Positions 9,670 through 18,341 of a stretch of DNA of 64,000 nt are shown here, one piece after another. Made by a program: the position numbers and the translations under genes. Numbering within the stretch: the first letter of the stretch is position 1; each line of letters opens with the position of its first letter. This stretch comes from Nitrospira sp. UBA6493. GTDB taxonomy: Bacteria > Nitrospirota > Nitrospiria > Nitrospirales > Nitrospiraceae. The DNA is taken from the NCBI GenBank assembly GCA_002435325.1, contig DJMJ01000016.1:1-64000 (forward strand), written 5' to 3'. The notes beneath the pieces are model-generated. The model was not told where the DNA came from and did not search any database. It saw nothing but the letters and a program-made list of their open reading frames with translations.

Positions 9670-11916
9670 TTAGTTCAACGCGTTCAACGCTGAACCAGCC
9701 TTGAACCACGCAATCTGCGGCTCGGTGATGCTGTGGTTCGCCTGGATGGTGAGCGCGGCGCCATCCGCCTTGTGTATGGTGACTTGCACCGGCTTGCCGG
9801 GAGCCAGGCTATTCAGCCCCGTCACGCTGATGCGGTCTTGCTGCTCGATCTTCTCATAATCCTTCGGGTCCGCAAAGGTTAACGCCAAGATCCCTTGTTT
9901 CTTCAGATTCGTTTCATGAATACGCGCGAAGCTTTTCACCAGCACGACCTTCACGTTCAGAAAACGCGGCGACATCGCGGCATGTTCGCGGCTGCTGCCC
10001 TCGCCGTAATTCTCGTCGCCCACGACGATCGATCCGATCCCCTTCGCCTTATAGGCGCGGGCGATCTGCGCAATAGTCAAGTTCGACTCGCCGGTGAGCA
10101 CATTGGTGCCCTTGCCGGGCTCCGACGAAAACGCGTTGTTCGCACCCAAGAACATATTGTCGCTGATCTTATCGAGGTGGCCGCGGAATTTGAGCCAAGG
10201 ACCGGCTGGAGAGATGTGGTCCGTGGTCGTCTTGCCCTTCGTCTTGATCAACAGCGGCAGCTTGTCGAAATCTTTCCCGTCCCACCGGGGGAAGGGCTGC
10301 AACAACTGCAACCGTTCGCTGGTCGGCGGAATATCGACCGTGAGGCCCTCGCCGTTTTCAGCCGGCGCCACGAACCCTTCTTCGCCCTTGGCAAAGCCCT
10401 TGGCGGGAAGCTCTTCGCCCTGCGGCGGCTCCAGCTTGAATTCCTTGCCATCCGCGCCCTTGAGGGTGCCGTTGACCGGATCGAACCCTAAGTCGCCAGA
10501 CAAGGCATAGGCCGTCACCACTTCGGGGCTGGCCAGAAATGACAAGGTCTCATTGATGCCATCGTTGCGGCCCGGGAAATTGCGGTTGAATGAGCTGACG
10601 ATGGAATCCGCCTTGCCCTTCACGCCGTCCGCGCGCTTCCACTGGCCGATGCAAGGGCCGCAGGAATTCGACAGTACCGTGCCGCCAAGCTGCTCGAACG
10701 TCTCCAGGAAGCCGTCGCGCTTCATCGTGTGATAGATCCGCTCGGAGCCCGGCGAGACCAGGAACGAGGCCTTCGCCTTCAAACCGGCCTTCATCCCCTG
10801 CTTGGCAATATGCGCCGACCGGCTGATGTCTTCATACGATGAATTCGTGCAACTGCCGATAAGCGCCGCCTTCACCTCAATGGGATAGCCCTTTTCCTTC
10901 GCTTCGGCAGCCATCTTGGAAATGGGCCGGGCGAGATCCGGCGTATGCGGGCCGACCACATGCGGCTCCAGCTTCGAGAGATCCACTTCGACGATCTGGT
11001 CGTAATACTTCTCCGGCGATTGATAGACTTCCGGATCGGCCATCAGCAAATCCTTGTTCGCGGTTGCCAGATTGGCGAGATCCGCGCGATCCGTAATGTT
11101 CAGATAGGCCACCATCTTCTGATCAAAGGGGAACACCGAAGTCGTGGCGCCCAGCTCTGCGCCCATGTTACAAATGGTGCCCTTGCCGGTCGCGCTGATG
11201 GTTTCGGCGCCGGGGCCGAAGTATTCGACGATCTTGTTGGTGCCACCCTTGACCGTCAGCAGGCCGCAGAGATAGAGAATCACGTCTTTGGGAGAAGCCC
11301 AGCCGTTCAACTTGCCGGTCAGACGGATGCCGATCAGCTTCGGATGGAGCACTTCCCACGGTAGGCCGGCCATGACTTCGCCGGCATCCGCGCCGCCGAC
11401 ACCGATGGCCAAACCGCCCAAGCCGCCGCCGTTGGGCGTATGCGAGTCGGTCCCGATGATCAAGCAGCCGGGGAACGCATAATTTTCCAGCACCACTTGA
11501 TGGATGATGCCGGCGCCCGGCTTCCAAAATCCGATGCCGTACTTCTTCGCGGCCGAGGCCAGAAAGTTATAGACTTCCTTATTCTCGTCCAGCGCGCGCA
11601 CCAAGTCTTTCTGAGAACCCATCTCGGCACGAATCAAGTGATCGCAGTGGATCGTGCTGGGCACGGCCGCTTTCTTTTTATTGGCCTGCATGAACTGCAA
11701 CACGGCCATCTGAGCCGTGGCATCCTGCATCGCCACACGGTCTGGGCGCAGAGCCAGCATTGCCTTGCCGCGCTCCCAGTTCTGGGTGTCGAAATTGTCC
11801 GTATGCGAAACCAGAATCTTCTCCGCCAGCGTCAAGGCGCGGCCGAACTTCTTCCGCGCCTTGGCAAATACATCGGGCATCTTCACATAAAGATTCTTGG
11901 CAAGATCCATCGACAT
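9670..11916 (-). CDS. acn: Aconitate hydratase
   Basis: A 748-residue aconitase close to the mitochondrial/AcnM type in length. It interconverts citrate and isocitrate in the rTCA direction toward citrate. The 4Fe-4S cysteines are visible in LIGSCTNSSYED and in NSCGPCIGQW; the mobile C-terminal domain has GDENYGEGSSREHAA. It lies between aclA and icd, matching its place in the pathway. The 116-base spacer to aclA holds no convincing promoter. Confidence 0.95.
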   Translation of the reverse strand: MSMDLAKNLYVKMPDVFAKARKKFGRALTLAEKILVSHTDNFDTQNWERGKAMLALRPDRVAMQDATAQMAVLQFMQANKKKAAVPSTIHCDHLIRAEMGSQKDLVRALDENKEVYNFLASAAKKYGIGFWKPGAGIIHQVVLENYAFPGCLIIGTDSHTPNGGGLGGLAIGVGGADAGEVMAGLPWEVLHPKLIGIRLTGKLNGWASPKDVILYLCGLLTVKGGTNKIVEYFGPGAETISATGKGTICNMGAELGATTSVFPFDQKMVAYLNITDRADLANLATANKDLLMADPEVYQSPEKYYDQIVEVDLSKLEPHVVGPHTPDLARPISKMAAEAKEKGYPIEVKAALIGSCTNSSYEDISRSAHIAKQGMKAGLKAKASFLVSPGSERIYHTMKRDGFLETFEQLGGTVLSNSCGPCIGQWKRADGVKGKADSIVSSFNRNFPGRNDGINETLSFLASPEVVTAYALSGDLGFDPVNGTLKGADGKEFKLEPPQGEELPAKGFAKGEEGFVAPAENGEGLTVDIPPTSERLQLLQPFPRWDGKDFDKLPLLIKTKGKTTTDHISPAGPWLKFRGHLDKISDNMFLGANNAFSSEPGKGTNVLTGESNLTIAQIARAYKAKGIGSIVVGDENYGEGSSREHAAMSPRFLNVKVVLVKSFARIHETNLKKQGILALTFADPKDYEKIEQQDRISVTGLNSLAPGKPVQVTIHKADGAALTIQANHSITEPQIAWFKAGSALNALN

Positions 11917-12032
11917 CTCTCTTCTCCAAATTCTGACTGAAGATTACAGACAGTGAGCTATGGGGCTGACTATTCCACCAAGACCGACCATCTTTCTCCT
12001 CCCGCCTATATGAGTGGGGGCACTTCCCGCGA

Positions 12033-13853
12033 CTATTTCAGCGGCGGGACCTCCCGCCGTTTAGGGGCTGCGTAATTCACCAAATAGTCAAACAACCGGA
12101 TTAGGCGGCTTTCCTGGCGCTTCTGATCCACCCAGTGTCCGATCAAACCAATCGTCCGGGACAGGATGAAGAAGCCGTTCAAGCTATCGACTGGGAATCC
12201 GATATCGACGAGCACGGCGGCCATCGTTCCATCCACGTTGAGGATCAGGTTATCTTTCTTCGCCGCTGTGACCTGCTCCACCTGCAGCGCAAAATCGAGG
12301 CACGGTGTCTTGATCGGCAGGCTCTTCACATAACCGACGAGTTCTTTCACACGCTTGTCCGGATTCCGCAAGCTCTTCACGCGATGGCCGATGCCGGGAA
12401 CCGGGCCATGGTTTTTTTTCATATAGACCAGGAATTCGTCCACCGACATCTTGTTATCGACCGCATACTTGAAGAACCGGCCGGCGTCGGTGACCGCACC
12501 GCCGAAACGCGGGCCGATCATGATCATGCCGGCGGCCACGGATTGCGAGAGGCCGATGCCAGCACAGGCCGCGAGAATTGTCGCGTAAGCGCCGCTCACA
12601 CAGGGGCCATGATCGGCAGAGAGCATCATGATGCGCTTGATGATTTCCGCTTCCTGCTTCGAGATCAGGCGCTTGTCCCACAAGAGACCGATGACGTGGG
12701 GAATTTCGTAACCCTTATTGATCAGTTCGGACGCGGGATAGCCGTCGTAGCAAGGCTCGTCGCCGCGGTCATCGCTGATCGTGGTGCGGATCAGCGGAGC
12801 CACCATCACTTCATCGGCCTTCATGGCTTCCTCGACGGTCTTCGGCAGCTTCGGCAAGGACGCCGGCTCGACCGGAGCCTTTACCTGCCCGGACTTGAGC
12901 CACTCTTCATACGTGTCCTTGATAGCGGGACCGAGCGCGCCGAACGTGGGCGGAACCAATGCGCCAGCCTTCTTCAAGGCATCGGACTTGGACCGGGCGG
13001 ATCCTTCGCCCTTCATACCTTCCTTGGCCCCCGCATGACCAAACTTCATACCCTTCGGCAGGCTCTCCTGACAGAAGCCGGAAACGACCGCGATCAATTT
13101 CACCCGGCGCTTCTTGGCGCCGTACCATTCGGCTGCGCGCTCTTCAAGATCGCCGCCCATTTCGCCGACGATAACCACCGCCTTCGTCTGCGGATCGTTC
13201 TCGAACATTTCAAGATAGCTGACATAATCGGTGCCGGGATAGGCGTCGCCGCCGATACCGATGGCCGTCGTGATGCCGTCCGCGAACTGCGAACAGATCC
13301 AGATAATTTCGTTGGACAGACCGCCGGACTTGGTGATGACGCCAAACGACCCTTCGCGGTAGAGCTTCGAGAGCACGAGATTGTCGAACGCGCCGCCGAT
13401 CACACCCAGGCGGCAAGCGCCCGCCGAGATGATGCCGATGGATGACGGGCCGTTGAACACCTTGCCCAACTTGCGCGCATGGGCGCCGAGCAGCTTGGCA
13501 TCCTTTTCCGGCACGCCTTCGGTGATCATCGACACGACCTTGATGTGCGCATCGTCAAGCGCTTCCATGCCGCCCTTCATGGCGCGATCGGCGCCGATGT
13601 ATACGAGGCTCGTGTTGATGGACGGATGATTCTTCGTGGCTTCGGCAATGGTCTTATAGACTGGAATGGCGATGAGGCCGCTGCCGTATGGGATTTCGTT
13701 GGTCTTACCGGCATCGGGCGGATAGACGAACGCCTCGACATTCAGCGGACGCTTGATCAAATAACAAAATTCGGCCATGCGGCGGGCGGCGTTGACACCG
13801 GCTTGACCACCCTGAATCACCACGCGGGTGTCTTTGTTTGCCAGAATACTCAT
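12033..13853 (-). CDS. aclA: ATP-citrate lyase, alpha subunit (AclA)
   Basis: A 606-residue subunit of the rTCA key enzyme that cleaves citrate with ATP and CoA into acetyl-CoA and oxaloacetate. Residues 1-330 resemble succinyl-CoA synthetase alpha, with the phosphorylated His in FGHAGAKEG near residue 273. Residues 350-606 form a citrate-synthase-like domain with SADHGPCVSGAY, GIGHRVKS and NVDGTMAAVL. This two-subunit layout is the Chlorobium/Nitrospira type. The gene lies 80 bases downstream of aclB, with AGGAGATC before its start. Confidence 0.96.
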   Translation of the reverse strand: MSILANKDTRVVIQGGQAGVNAARRMAEFCYLIKRPLNVEAFVYPPDAGKTNEIPYGSGLIAIPVYKTIAEATKNHPSINTSLVYIGADRAMKGGMEALDDAHIKVVSMITEGVPEKDAKLLGAHARKLGKVFNGPSSIGIISAGACRLGVIGGAFDNLVLSKLYREGSFGVITKSGGLSNEIIWICSQFADGITTAIGIGGDAYPGTDYVSYLEMFENDPQTKAVVIVGEMGGDLEERAAEWYGAKKRRVKLIAVVSGFCQESLPKGMKFGHAGAKEGMKGEGSARSKSDALKKAGALVPPTFGALGPAIKDTYEEWLKSGQVKAPVEPASLPKLPKTVEEAMKADEVMVAPLIRTTISDDRGDEPCYDGYPASELINKGYEIPHVIGLLWDKRLISKQEAEIIKRIMMLSADHGPCVSGAYATILAACAGIGLSQSVAAGMIMIGPRFGGAVTDAGRFFKYAVDNKMSVDEFLVYMKKNHGPVPGIGHRVKSLRNPDKRVKELVGYVKSLPIKTPCLDFALQVEQVTAAKKDNLILNVDGTMAAVLVDIGFPVDSLNGFFILSRTIGLIGHWVDQKRQESRLIRLFDYLVNYAAPKRREVPPLK

Positions 13854-13881
13854 CGGGATCTCCTCTTCAATACTATGACAA

Positions 13882-13934
13882 GTGACTGGTGACGAGCGAC
13901 GAGATCGCCCCTCTGGTCACGCGTGACGCGTCAC
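13882..13934. repeat. GTGAC/GTCAC degenerate inverted repeats in the aclB-aclA spacer
   Basis: GTGACTGGTGACGAG at 13882-13896 carries two GTGAC words, while 13915-13934 carries two GTCAC words (GGTCAC, CGTCAC). The arms are only partly complementary. The right arm touches the aclB stop codon. Confidence 0.45.
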
Positions 13935-15130
13935 TATTTCTGCAGCGCTTTATCGACAATGTCGGTCAGCGGTGTGTTGCGGTCGAAGACATTGATATCG
14001 AAGCCTTCGTCCTTGAGCGCGCGCATGGCATCGAGCCCTTCCTTTTCACGCGGACCGCCGCGGCGCACCCAGATCTTCACATTGTTCATCTTGCCATCGG
14101 CCTTCGCCTTGCGGAAGCCGTTGATGATGCCGCCGAAGGTCTTTTTCACGTCGGTAAAATTCGCAATGGCCCCGCCCACGATGATGTTCTTGATGCCGGG
14201 CAGCGAGCAGACTTTTTCCGTGAGCACTTCCACGGCCCAATCGGGCGGATCGCCGGAATATTCGGCATAGTTCGCCAGCTTGCCGCCGCGCGCCACGACC
14301 GCGTCGGAATAATACACGCTGGCGCCGCCGCCAGCCGGCAACATGGCGGTATCGCCGCCGGGGATTTCGATGAACTTGACCGACCCCTTGATCTTGGAAT
14401 CGACGGCCATCACTTCCATTTCGTTCTTGGAATAGGCCCGGCCGAACTCCGCGGCAAAGGCAAAATTCCAATCCGGATGGCGGAACTTCGCATCGCCGTC
14501 AAGCAGCGTGACCGCATCGAGGGCCACCAGTTCCCCATCGCTCTCACGAACGACGACTGGATTCACTTCCAGGTACTGGGCATCTTCGTTGTCGAAGCAG
14601 GCAAACATCTTCCCGGCAAAGTCCGCCATCTTCTTGGCCAACGGACCGGCAAATCCTGCTTCTTTCGAGAGTTTTTCAAGAGACTCCGCCGAGGGAGACT
14701 GTCCGACTTCAAGACAGAGGCGCTTGACACGCTCCCAATTGGATTCGACTTCGATACCGCCGCAGTTGGCGATGAGGATTTCGCTGCCTTCACGGGTCGA
14801 CTTCACCGCACAATAATATTCTTCTTTGTGCGGGATCATTTCCGACACGATCACCTGTGTGACCGTGATGCTCCCCACCTGCCGGCCGATCATTTCCTTC
14901 GTCGCCGCTTCGGCGGCCTTGAAATCCAGATCGACCTTGACGAGCCCAAGCTTAAAACGAGATCCAAGCGCCTCGTGCGCCTTGGCGACCAGCTTGGATT
15001 TCTTGAGCCATTCATTGGCTTGCCCCAGCTTGGTCAATTCATCAACGGACGTCACCACCACATAATTGGGGACATTGATCCCCCACTTCTTCATCAACCC
15101 CATCCCGGGGCCTTCAAGCACCTTAGCCAT
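13934..15130 (-). CDS. aclB: ATP-citrate lyase, beta subunit (AclB)
   Basis: A 398-residue ATP-grasp subunit related to succinyl-CoA synthetase beta and the partner of AclA. It opens with MAKVLEGPGMGLMKKWGI and has YLEVNPVVV, typical of the Mg-ATP site, then LPAGGGASVYYSD and VGGAIANFTDVKKTFGGII in the C-terminal domain. It is the first gene of the rTCA run. Its ATG has AAGGAG seven bases upstream and a strong promoter about 50 bases upstream. Confidence 0.96.
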   Translation of the reverse strand: MAKVLEGPGMGLMKKWGINVPNYVVVTSVDELTKLGQANEWLKKSKLVAKAHEALGSRFKLGLVKVDLDFKAAEAATKEMIGRQVGSITVTQVIVSEMIPHKEEYYCAVKSTREGSEILIANCGGIEVESNWERVKRLCLEVGQSPSAESLEKLSKEAGFAGPLAKKMADFAGKMFACFDNEDAQYLEVNPVVVRESDGELVALDAVTLLDGDAKFRHPDWNFAFAAEFGRAYSKNEMEVMAVDSKIKGSVKFIEIPGGDTAMLPAGGGASVYYSDAVVARGGKLANYAEYSGDPPDWAVEVLTEKVCSLPGIKNIIVGGAIANFTDVKKTFGGIINGFRKAKADGKMNNVKIWVRRGGPREKEGLDAMRALKDEGFDINVFDRNTPLTDIVDKALQK

Positions 15131-15176
15131 GACATCACTCCTTCAACGTAGCGAACACCAGCGATAAGAGAGCAGG

Positions 15177-15205
15177 ATTGTAACGAAATCAGTCAGATGA
15201 CACAA
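15177..15205 (-). promoter_or_regulatory. Probable promoter of the aclBA-acn-icd-frdBA-sucCD run
   Basis: Reading the minus strand: TTGTGT (15205-15200), a 17-nt spacer and TACAAT (15182-15177). Transcription would start near 15170, giving a 40-nt leader with AAGGAG before aclB. The rest of the 251-base gap (15131-15381) shows no gene or strong repeat. Confidence 0.6.
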
Positions 15206-15381
15206 TACACCAGAGGAACTAACCATCAGAGGATCAAAAGACCTAGCGGCGAAATCTTTGGAGAGGTCAATATCTATAACTAGCTAAAACTTCAGGGAAA
15301 GGTGACAAATTCATTCTCCAGATTGGCTGCGCGGCCAAATCATCGGCTGTAATAATTGAACCTTCAAACGACCGAAGGGCA

Positions 15382-16149
15382 TCAGCCATATTTTTTTGAC
15401 GACTGATTCGCATAGCGTTGATAACGAATGCCACGCCGTGCGCCTTTCATCTGCGACTTAATCTTCAGCCGCCTTGCCGCCACAGCATCACCTTGCGCCG
15501 TAAAGGTGTCATGGTCTCCCTTTTGCCGGTCAAAAAATCCGATATACCCGCCAGGGTGCACCCCGAACGACCGCAACGTCTTCCCTTTATAGGCGCGCCC
15601 GAGAAAATCGTTCCGGCCGCCTTTTTCCTCGCCCCCCGTGAAGTATAAGGGCAGCACAAAATTCGAGACCTTCACGCCATCGATGTCATAGCTTTCGGCC
15701 TGCACTGCATCGCACATCTCGTACCAGTGAAAGACCGTCCGCTTGCCATCTTCTGGGTGCGGCCCCTGCACCAGCAGATTGACTTCAGAGTCACCAATCA
15801 GCTCCAGCGCCTCATGCGATAACGTCACAGTCCAGTCTTCTTTCATCTGTTTCGCCAATTCGGTAAAGACAAAGCCATAGGGAACTCCGGCATTCGTCAT
15901 GTCGTGATACCCGAGCGCATCCTCCACATCCACCGAATCCCACAGGTATAAGACGGCATCACCGCACATGTCGGCGAGATTCTGCTTCGAGGGCTTCTTC
16001 CCACTCCGCCCCTCCAGCCGCAACTCCCCGCCAATGTGCCAGTAGGGCTCGAAGTCTTCCCTGATCTGGCGGTTGATCGCCCGAATGGCACCTTGCAATT
16101 CCTCATCGGAAACCTTGCCGTTCGTGTGATTGATGATCGAGATGATCAT
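15382..16149 (-). CDS. Conserved hypothetical protein with HExxE zincin-like motif
   Basis: A 255-residue soluble protein of no named family that I can assign with certainty. The central LSHEALELIGD (HEALE at 112-116) looks like a metallopeptidase helix. Downstream, WYEMCDAVQAESYDIDGV and SNFVLPLYF recall uncharacterised proteins with a pattern like SHEvlE...YEvCD...vSdFV, from memory. The C-terminus is very basic (RRLKIKSQMKGARRGIRYQR). There is no signal peptide. AGGAGG lies eight bases before the ATG, and the gene follows mutM by 39 bases, so the two are probably co-transcribed. Peptidase activity is inference. Confidence 0.6.
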   Translation of the reverse strand: MIISIINHTNGKVSDEELQGAIRAINRQIREDFEPYWHIGGELRLEGRSGKKPSKQNLADMCGDAVLYLWDSVDVEDALGYHDMTNAGVPYGFVFTELAKQMKEDWTVTLSHEALELIGDSEVNLLVQGPHPEDGKRTVFHWYEMCDAVQAESYDIDGVKVSNFVLPLYFTGGEEKGGRNDFLGRAYKGKTLRSFGVHPGGYIGFFDRQKGDHDTFTAQGDAVAARRLKIKSQMKGARRGIRYQRYANQSSKKYG

Positions 16150-16188
16150 AACCTGCCCTCCTCTTTCCCTATATCCACCTCGCTAACC

Positions 16189-17022
16189 TCAACGCTTATT
16201 TGTCTGACATTTCCCACAATAAAACGAACTGCGCTCGCTTTGTACGCGTCGAATCATGCTTCCGCAGTGGTTCGGACAAGACAGGCCTTCTTTCCGATAG
16301 ACAAGATGGTGCTGTTTGTACTGTCCATGTGTTCCGTCCGGCGCAAAGAAATCTTTCACGCTGGATCCTCCGCACTCGATGGCATGCTCGAGTACTGATT
16401 GCATAACTTGATGAAGGCGTGTTGCGGCAGCATCTGTCAGACGGCTGGCCATCGCATTCGGATGGAGCTTGGCACGAAACAGGATCTCGTTGGCGTAGAT
16501 ATTTCCAATGCCGGCGATAGTCTGCTGATGCATCAACAGCGCCTTCAATCGCCGCCGCTTGGACCGGAGCAGTTCACAAAAGTCTTCGCATTTTACTTGA
16601 AGGGGATCGCATCCAAACCGCCGCGCACGATAGCGGTCAAGCCCTTCACGATCCAGCAGAGAAAGCCGCCCAAACCGGCGGGGGTTCCAATAGCGCAATG
16701 AGGCGGCCGTCGCTCCCTCGCATTCCAATGTGACATGCACATGTTGCGGAAATCGAATCTGGACCGAAGGAAACACAAGCAACCCGGTCATTCCAAGTTC
16801 CGCCACCAGATAGCGAGAGCCGCCCGGCTTCCGGCATTCCAGCACCACACTCTTCCCATAGCGCACGACGCCAGACACGACACTGCCCGAATACCATTCA
16901 AGAGAGTCTGCCCCCTCACGAATGATATCCATCCGACCCACCGCGATTGTGGCGATCCGCCCCCCGGCAAGCCGTGCACGGATTTGACGCACCGCCACTT
17001 CTGCTTCAGGCAATTCAGGCAT
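16189..17022 (-). CDS. mutM: Formamidopyrimidine-DNA glycosylase (Fpg)
   Basis: A 277-residue bifunctional glycosylase/AP lyase that removes 8-oxoguanine and ring-opened purines. It has the N-terminal MPELPEAE (catalytic Pro2 and Glu3), the conserved Lys in RYGKSVVLE, the GIGNIYANEILF helix and a C-terminal zinc finger. The zinc finger starts CPNHC (CxxxC) instead of the usual CxxC and ends CGKC, with one residue fewer between, so the total length is kept. The remaining features are standard, and function is likely retained. The hypothetical zincin gene follows it. Confidence 0.93.
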   Translation of the reverse strand: MPELPEAEVAVRQIRARLAGGRIATIAVGRMDIIREGADSLEWYSGSVVSGVVRYGKSVVLECRKPGGSRYLVAELGMTGLLVFPSVQIRFPQHVHVTLECEGATAASLRYWNPRRFGRLSLLDREGLDRYRARRFGCDPLQVKCEDFCELLRSKRRRLKALLMHQQTIAGIGNIYANEILFRAKLHPNAMASRLTDAAATRLHQVMQSVLEHAIECGGSSVKDFFAPDGTHGQYKQHHLVYRKEGLSCPNHCGSMIRRVQSERSSFYCGKCQTNKR

Positions 17023-17117
17023 CCGACTCCTAACATGTTTGCGAAGAAAGCACGGTCATGAAGGGTGATTACGCCATGAGAGGCAGACAAAACGCAATGC
17101 GGGAAATCCTCGTCTTA

Positions 17118-17570
17118 CTAGGCCACGCGCGGTTTATGAGCGGCCCTGGCATCCCGGCTAATCCGGTGGGCGCGAAGCTTGAGAACTTTCTCTATCGTTT
17201 CTTGCAATTTGGGAAGCGGTGTCGCCCCAGGCCGTTTTGCCTGAACGAATTCCACCGCGTCTTCATACGACATGCCTCGGCTGCAACAAAAGTACGCGAT
17301 GACTACCGAGGCCGATCGTCCCATTCCCGCTCGGCAGCAGACCATCGTGCGCCTTCCAGGAGAACGGCTTTCCAGCCAGGCGACGGCTTGATCGAGGCGC
17401 ACCGGATCAACGGCGGAAAATTCCTTGAATGGAATATGTTGATATTCAAGCCAGGCCGGCGGCTCAACCTGATATTCTTCCGCCACCAATAACAGCGCGC
17501 CGATGGCTGCCATCGGCTGTCGCGCATCATCGATATTTCCCAGTAAGAGCGTATCGGTAATCAAACGCAT
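17118..17570 (-). CDS. Dual-specificity protein phosphatase-like protein
   Basis: A 150-residue protein of the DSP/PTP superfamily. The signature VCCRAGMGRSAS holds nucleophile Cys79 and Arg85 of the Cx5R loop; the usual His before the Cys is also Cys. The N-terminus ITDTLLLGNIDDAR is the typical first strand of the fold, so the ATG at 17570 is needed. A TATACT box ends ten bases upstream, so the mRNA is probably leaderless. The substrate is unknown; bacterial members may act on phosphoproteins, phosphoinositides or nucleotides. It diverges from a zinc-ribbon gene. Confidence 0.8.
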   Translation of the reverse strand: MRLITDTLLLGNIDDARQPMAAIGALLLVAEEYQVEPPAWLEYQHIPFKEFSAVDPVRLDQAVAWLESRSPGRRTMVCCRAGMGRSASVVIAYFCCSRGMSYEDAVEFVQAKRPGATPLPKLQETIEKVLKLRAHRISRDARAAHKPRVA

Positions 17571-17579
17571 CGTGCTTTC

Positions 17580-17607
17580 AGTATAATCACTTCCTTCGAT
17601 GCGTCAA
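17580..17607 (-). promoter_or_regulatory. Promoter of the phosphatase gene, giving a leaderless mRNA
   Basis: Minus strand TTGACG (17607-17602), a 16-nt spacer and TATACT (17585-17580). The expected start near 17573 is about three bases from the ATG at 17570, which leaves no room for a ribosome site. Confidence 0.6.
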
Positions 17608-17619
17608 GGGGCTTGACGC
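17601..17619. promoter_or_regulatory. Perfect 8-bp palindrome over the phosphatase -35 box
   Basis: GCGTCAAG at 17601-17608, spacer GGG, then CTTGACGC at 17612-17619. The left arm contains the -35 box of the minus-strand promoter. This is operator-like geometry; no regulator is identified. Confidence 0.5.
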
Positions 17620-17633
17620 TGCCATGCTCTTGG

Positions 17634-17663
17634 TTGCAGGAATAAAGAAGCGGCCGCTATACT
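17634..17663 (+). promoter_or_regulatory. Probable promoter of the zinc-ribbon gene
   Basis: TTGCAG at 17634-17639, an 18-nt spacer and TATACT at 17658-17663. The leader of about 27 nt contains GGAGA before the ATG at 17697. The -35 box is weak. Confidence 0.45.
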
Positions 17664-17696
17664 ATCAAGGAATACAACGAAGTTGGAGAACCGCTT

Positions 17697-18056
17697 ATGC
17701 CCGGACTGGCTCCTGAAGAAGTTGAACGTCGCCTGACCTCCGTTCACTGCGCCATCTGCAAAGGCGACCGATTTGGGATCGACAGAAGATTTATGCAGCC
17801 GGATGGCGAATGGCGAGCCGTCTGCATGAAATGCCGCTACAGCTTCCCCGTCTATACCGATATGGAGTTTTATCAGCGCACTCAGCCGGATATTCCTTAC
17901 CGGCTCAAAGAAATCTCCTGTACTGACTGCACCCACCGCGGCGTCAAACTGGATTTTCGCGCAACGATGTCGGTTCGTGAGTCCATCTACTTCGTGACTT
18001 GTCTGGGCTGCAAACGGCAATTCCCCGAACGCTCCTCCATGGAGGCGTTTGAATAA
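17697..18056 (+). CDS. Hypothetical protein with two zinc-ribbon-like CxxC pairs
   Basis: A 119-residue cytoplasmic protein of unknown function. It has four CxxC knuckles (CAIC, CMKC, CTDC, CLGC) in two similar halves, each ending in an aromatic/proline stretch (RYSFPVY, KRQFPER). This suggests two zinc ribbons from an internal duplication. GGAGA precedes the ATG. It is followed 39 bases later by a very small gene. Nucleic-acid or protein binding is possible but unproven. Confidence 0.7.
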   Translation: MPGLAPEEVERRLTSVHCAICKGDRFGIDRRFMQPDGEWRAVCMKCRYSFPVYTDMEFYQRTQPDIPYRLKEISCTDCTHRGVKLDFRATMSVRESIYFVTCLGCKRQFPERSSMEAFE

Positions 18057-18095
18057 CTCCCCCCTTACCCAGCCAGTGTGGTGTATACTGTGTCT

Positions 18096-18269
18096 ATGAA
18101 CGACAAGATTAAACAGCCAGATCACGAACCAACGCCCAAGGTCCGTAAAGAGATCCCGCTGATCTCTGTCCCGAACGACCGCGACATGATCGCCGCAGAA
18201 ATGGCGGAACTGTTCGACGAAGACCGGGTAAACCACCAGCACGGCAGCTCAGAACCGGAAGCGGACTGA
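18096..18269 (+). CDS. Small charged hypothetical protein
   Basis: A 57-residue protein from the ATG at 18096; a GTG six codons upstream is in frame. It is rich in Asp, Glu, Lys and Pro and has a short helix, DRDMIAAEMAELFDEDR. A TATACT box at 18084-18089 would place a start at or near the ATG, though no -35 box is evident. It may also be read from the zinc-ribbon promoter. No family is recognised. Confidence 0.5.
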   Translation: MNDKIKQPDHEPTPKVRKEIPLISVPNDRDMIAAEMAELFDEDRVNHQHGSSEPEAD

Positions 18270-18295
18270 AACCGCCTGAAACCCACACATGATAC

Positions 18296-18310
18296 CGCGC
18301 TCGAAGCGCG
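18296..18310. terminator. Small hairpin between converging genes
   Basis: CGCGCT-CGA-AGCGCG: a perfect 6-bp stem with a 3-nt loop, in the 72-base gap between two converging genes. No T-run follows on either strand, so termination here is doubtful. Confidence 0.25.
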
Positions 18311-18341
18311 CATCCGTTCCGCCGACCTTCCCTCTCCCGCC

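Noticed and set aside
12135..15151. Long plus-strand frames opposite aclA and aclB
   Set aside because: Both real genes are unmistakable on the minus strand; the opposite frames show no domain.
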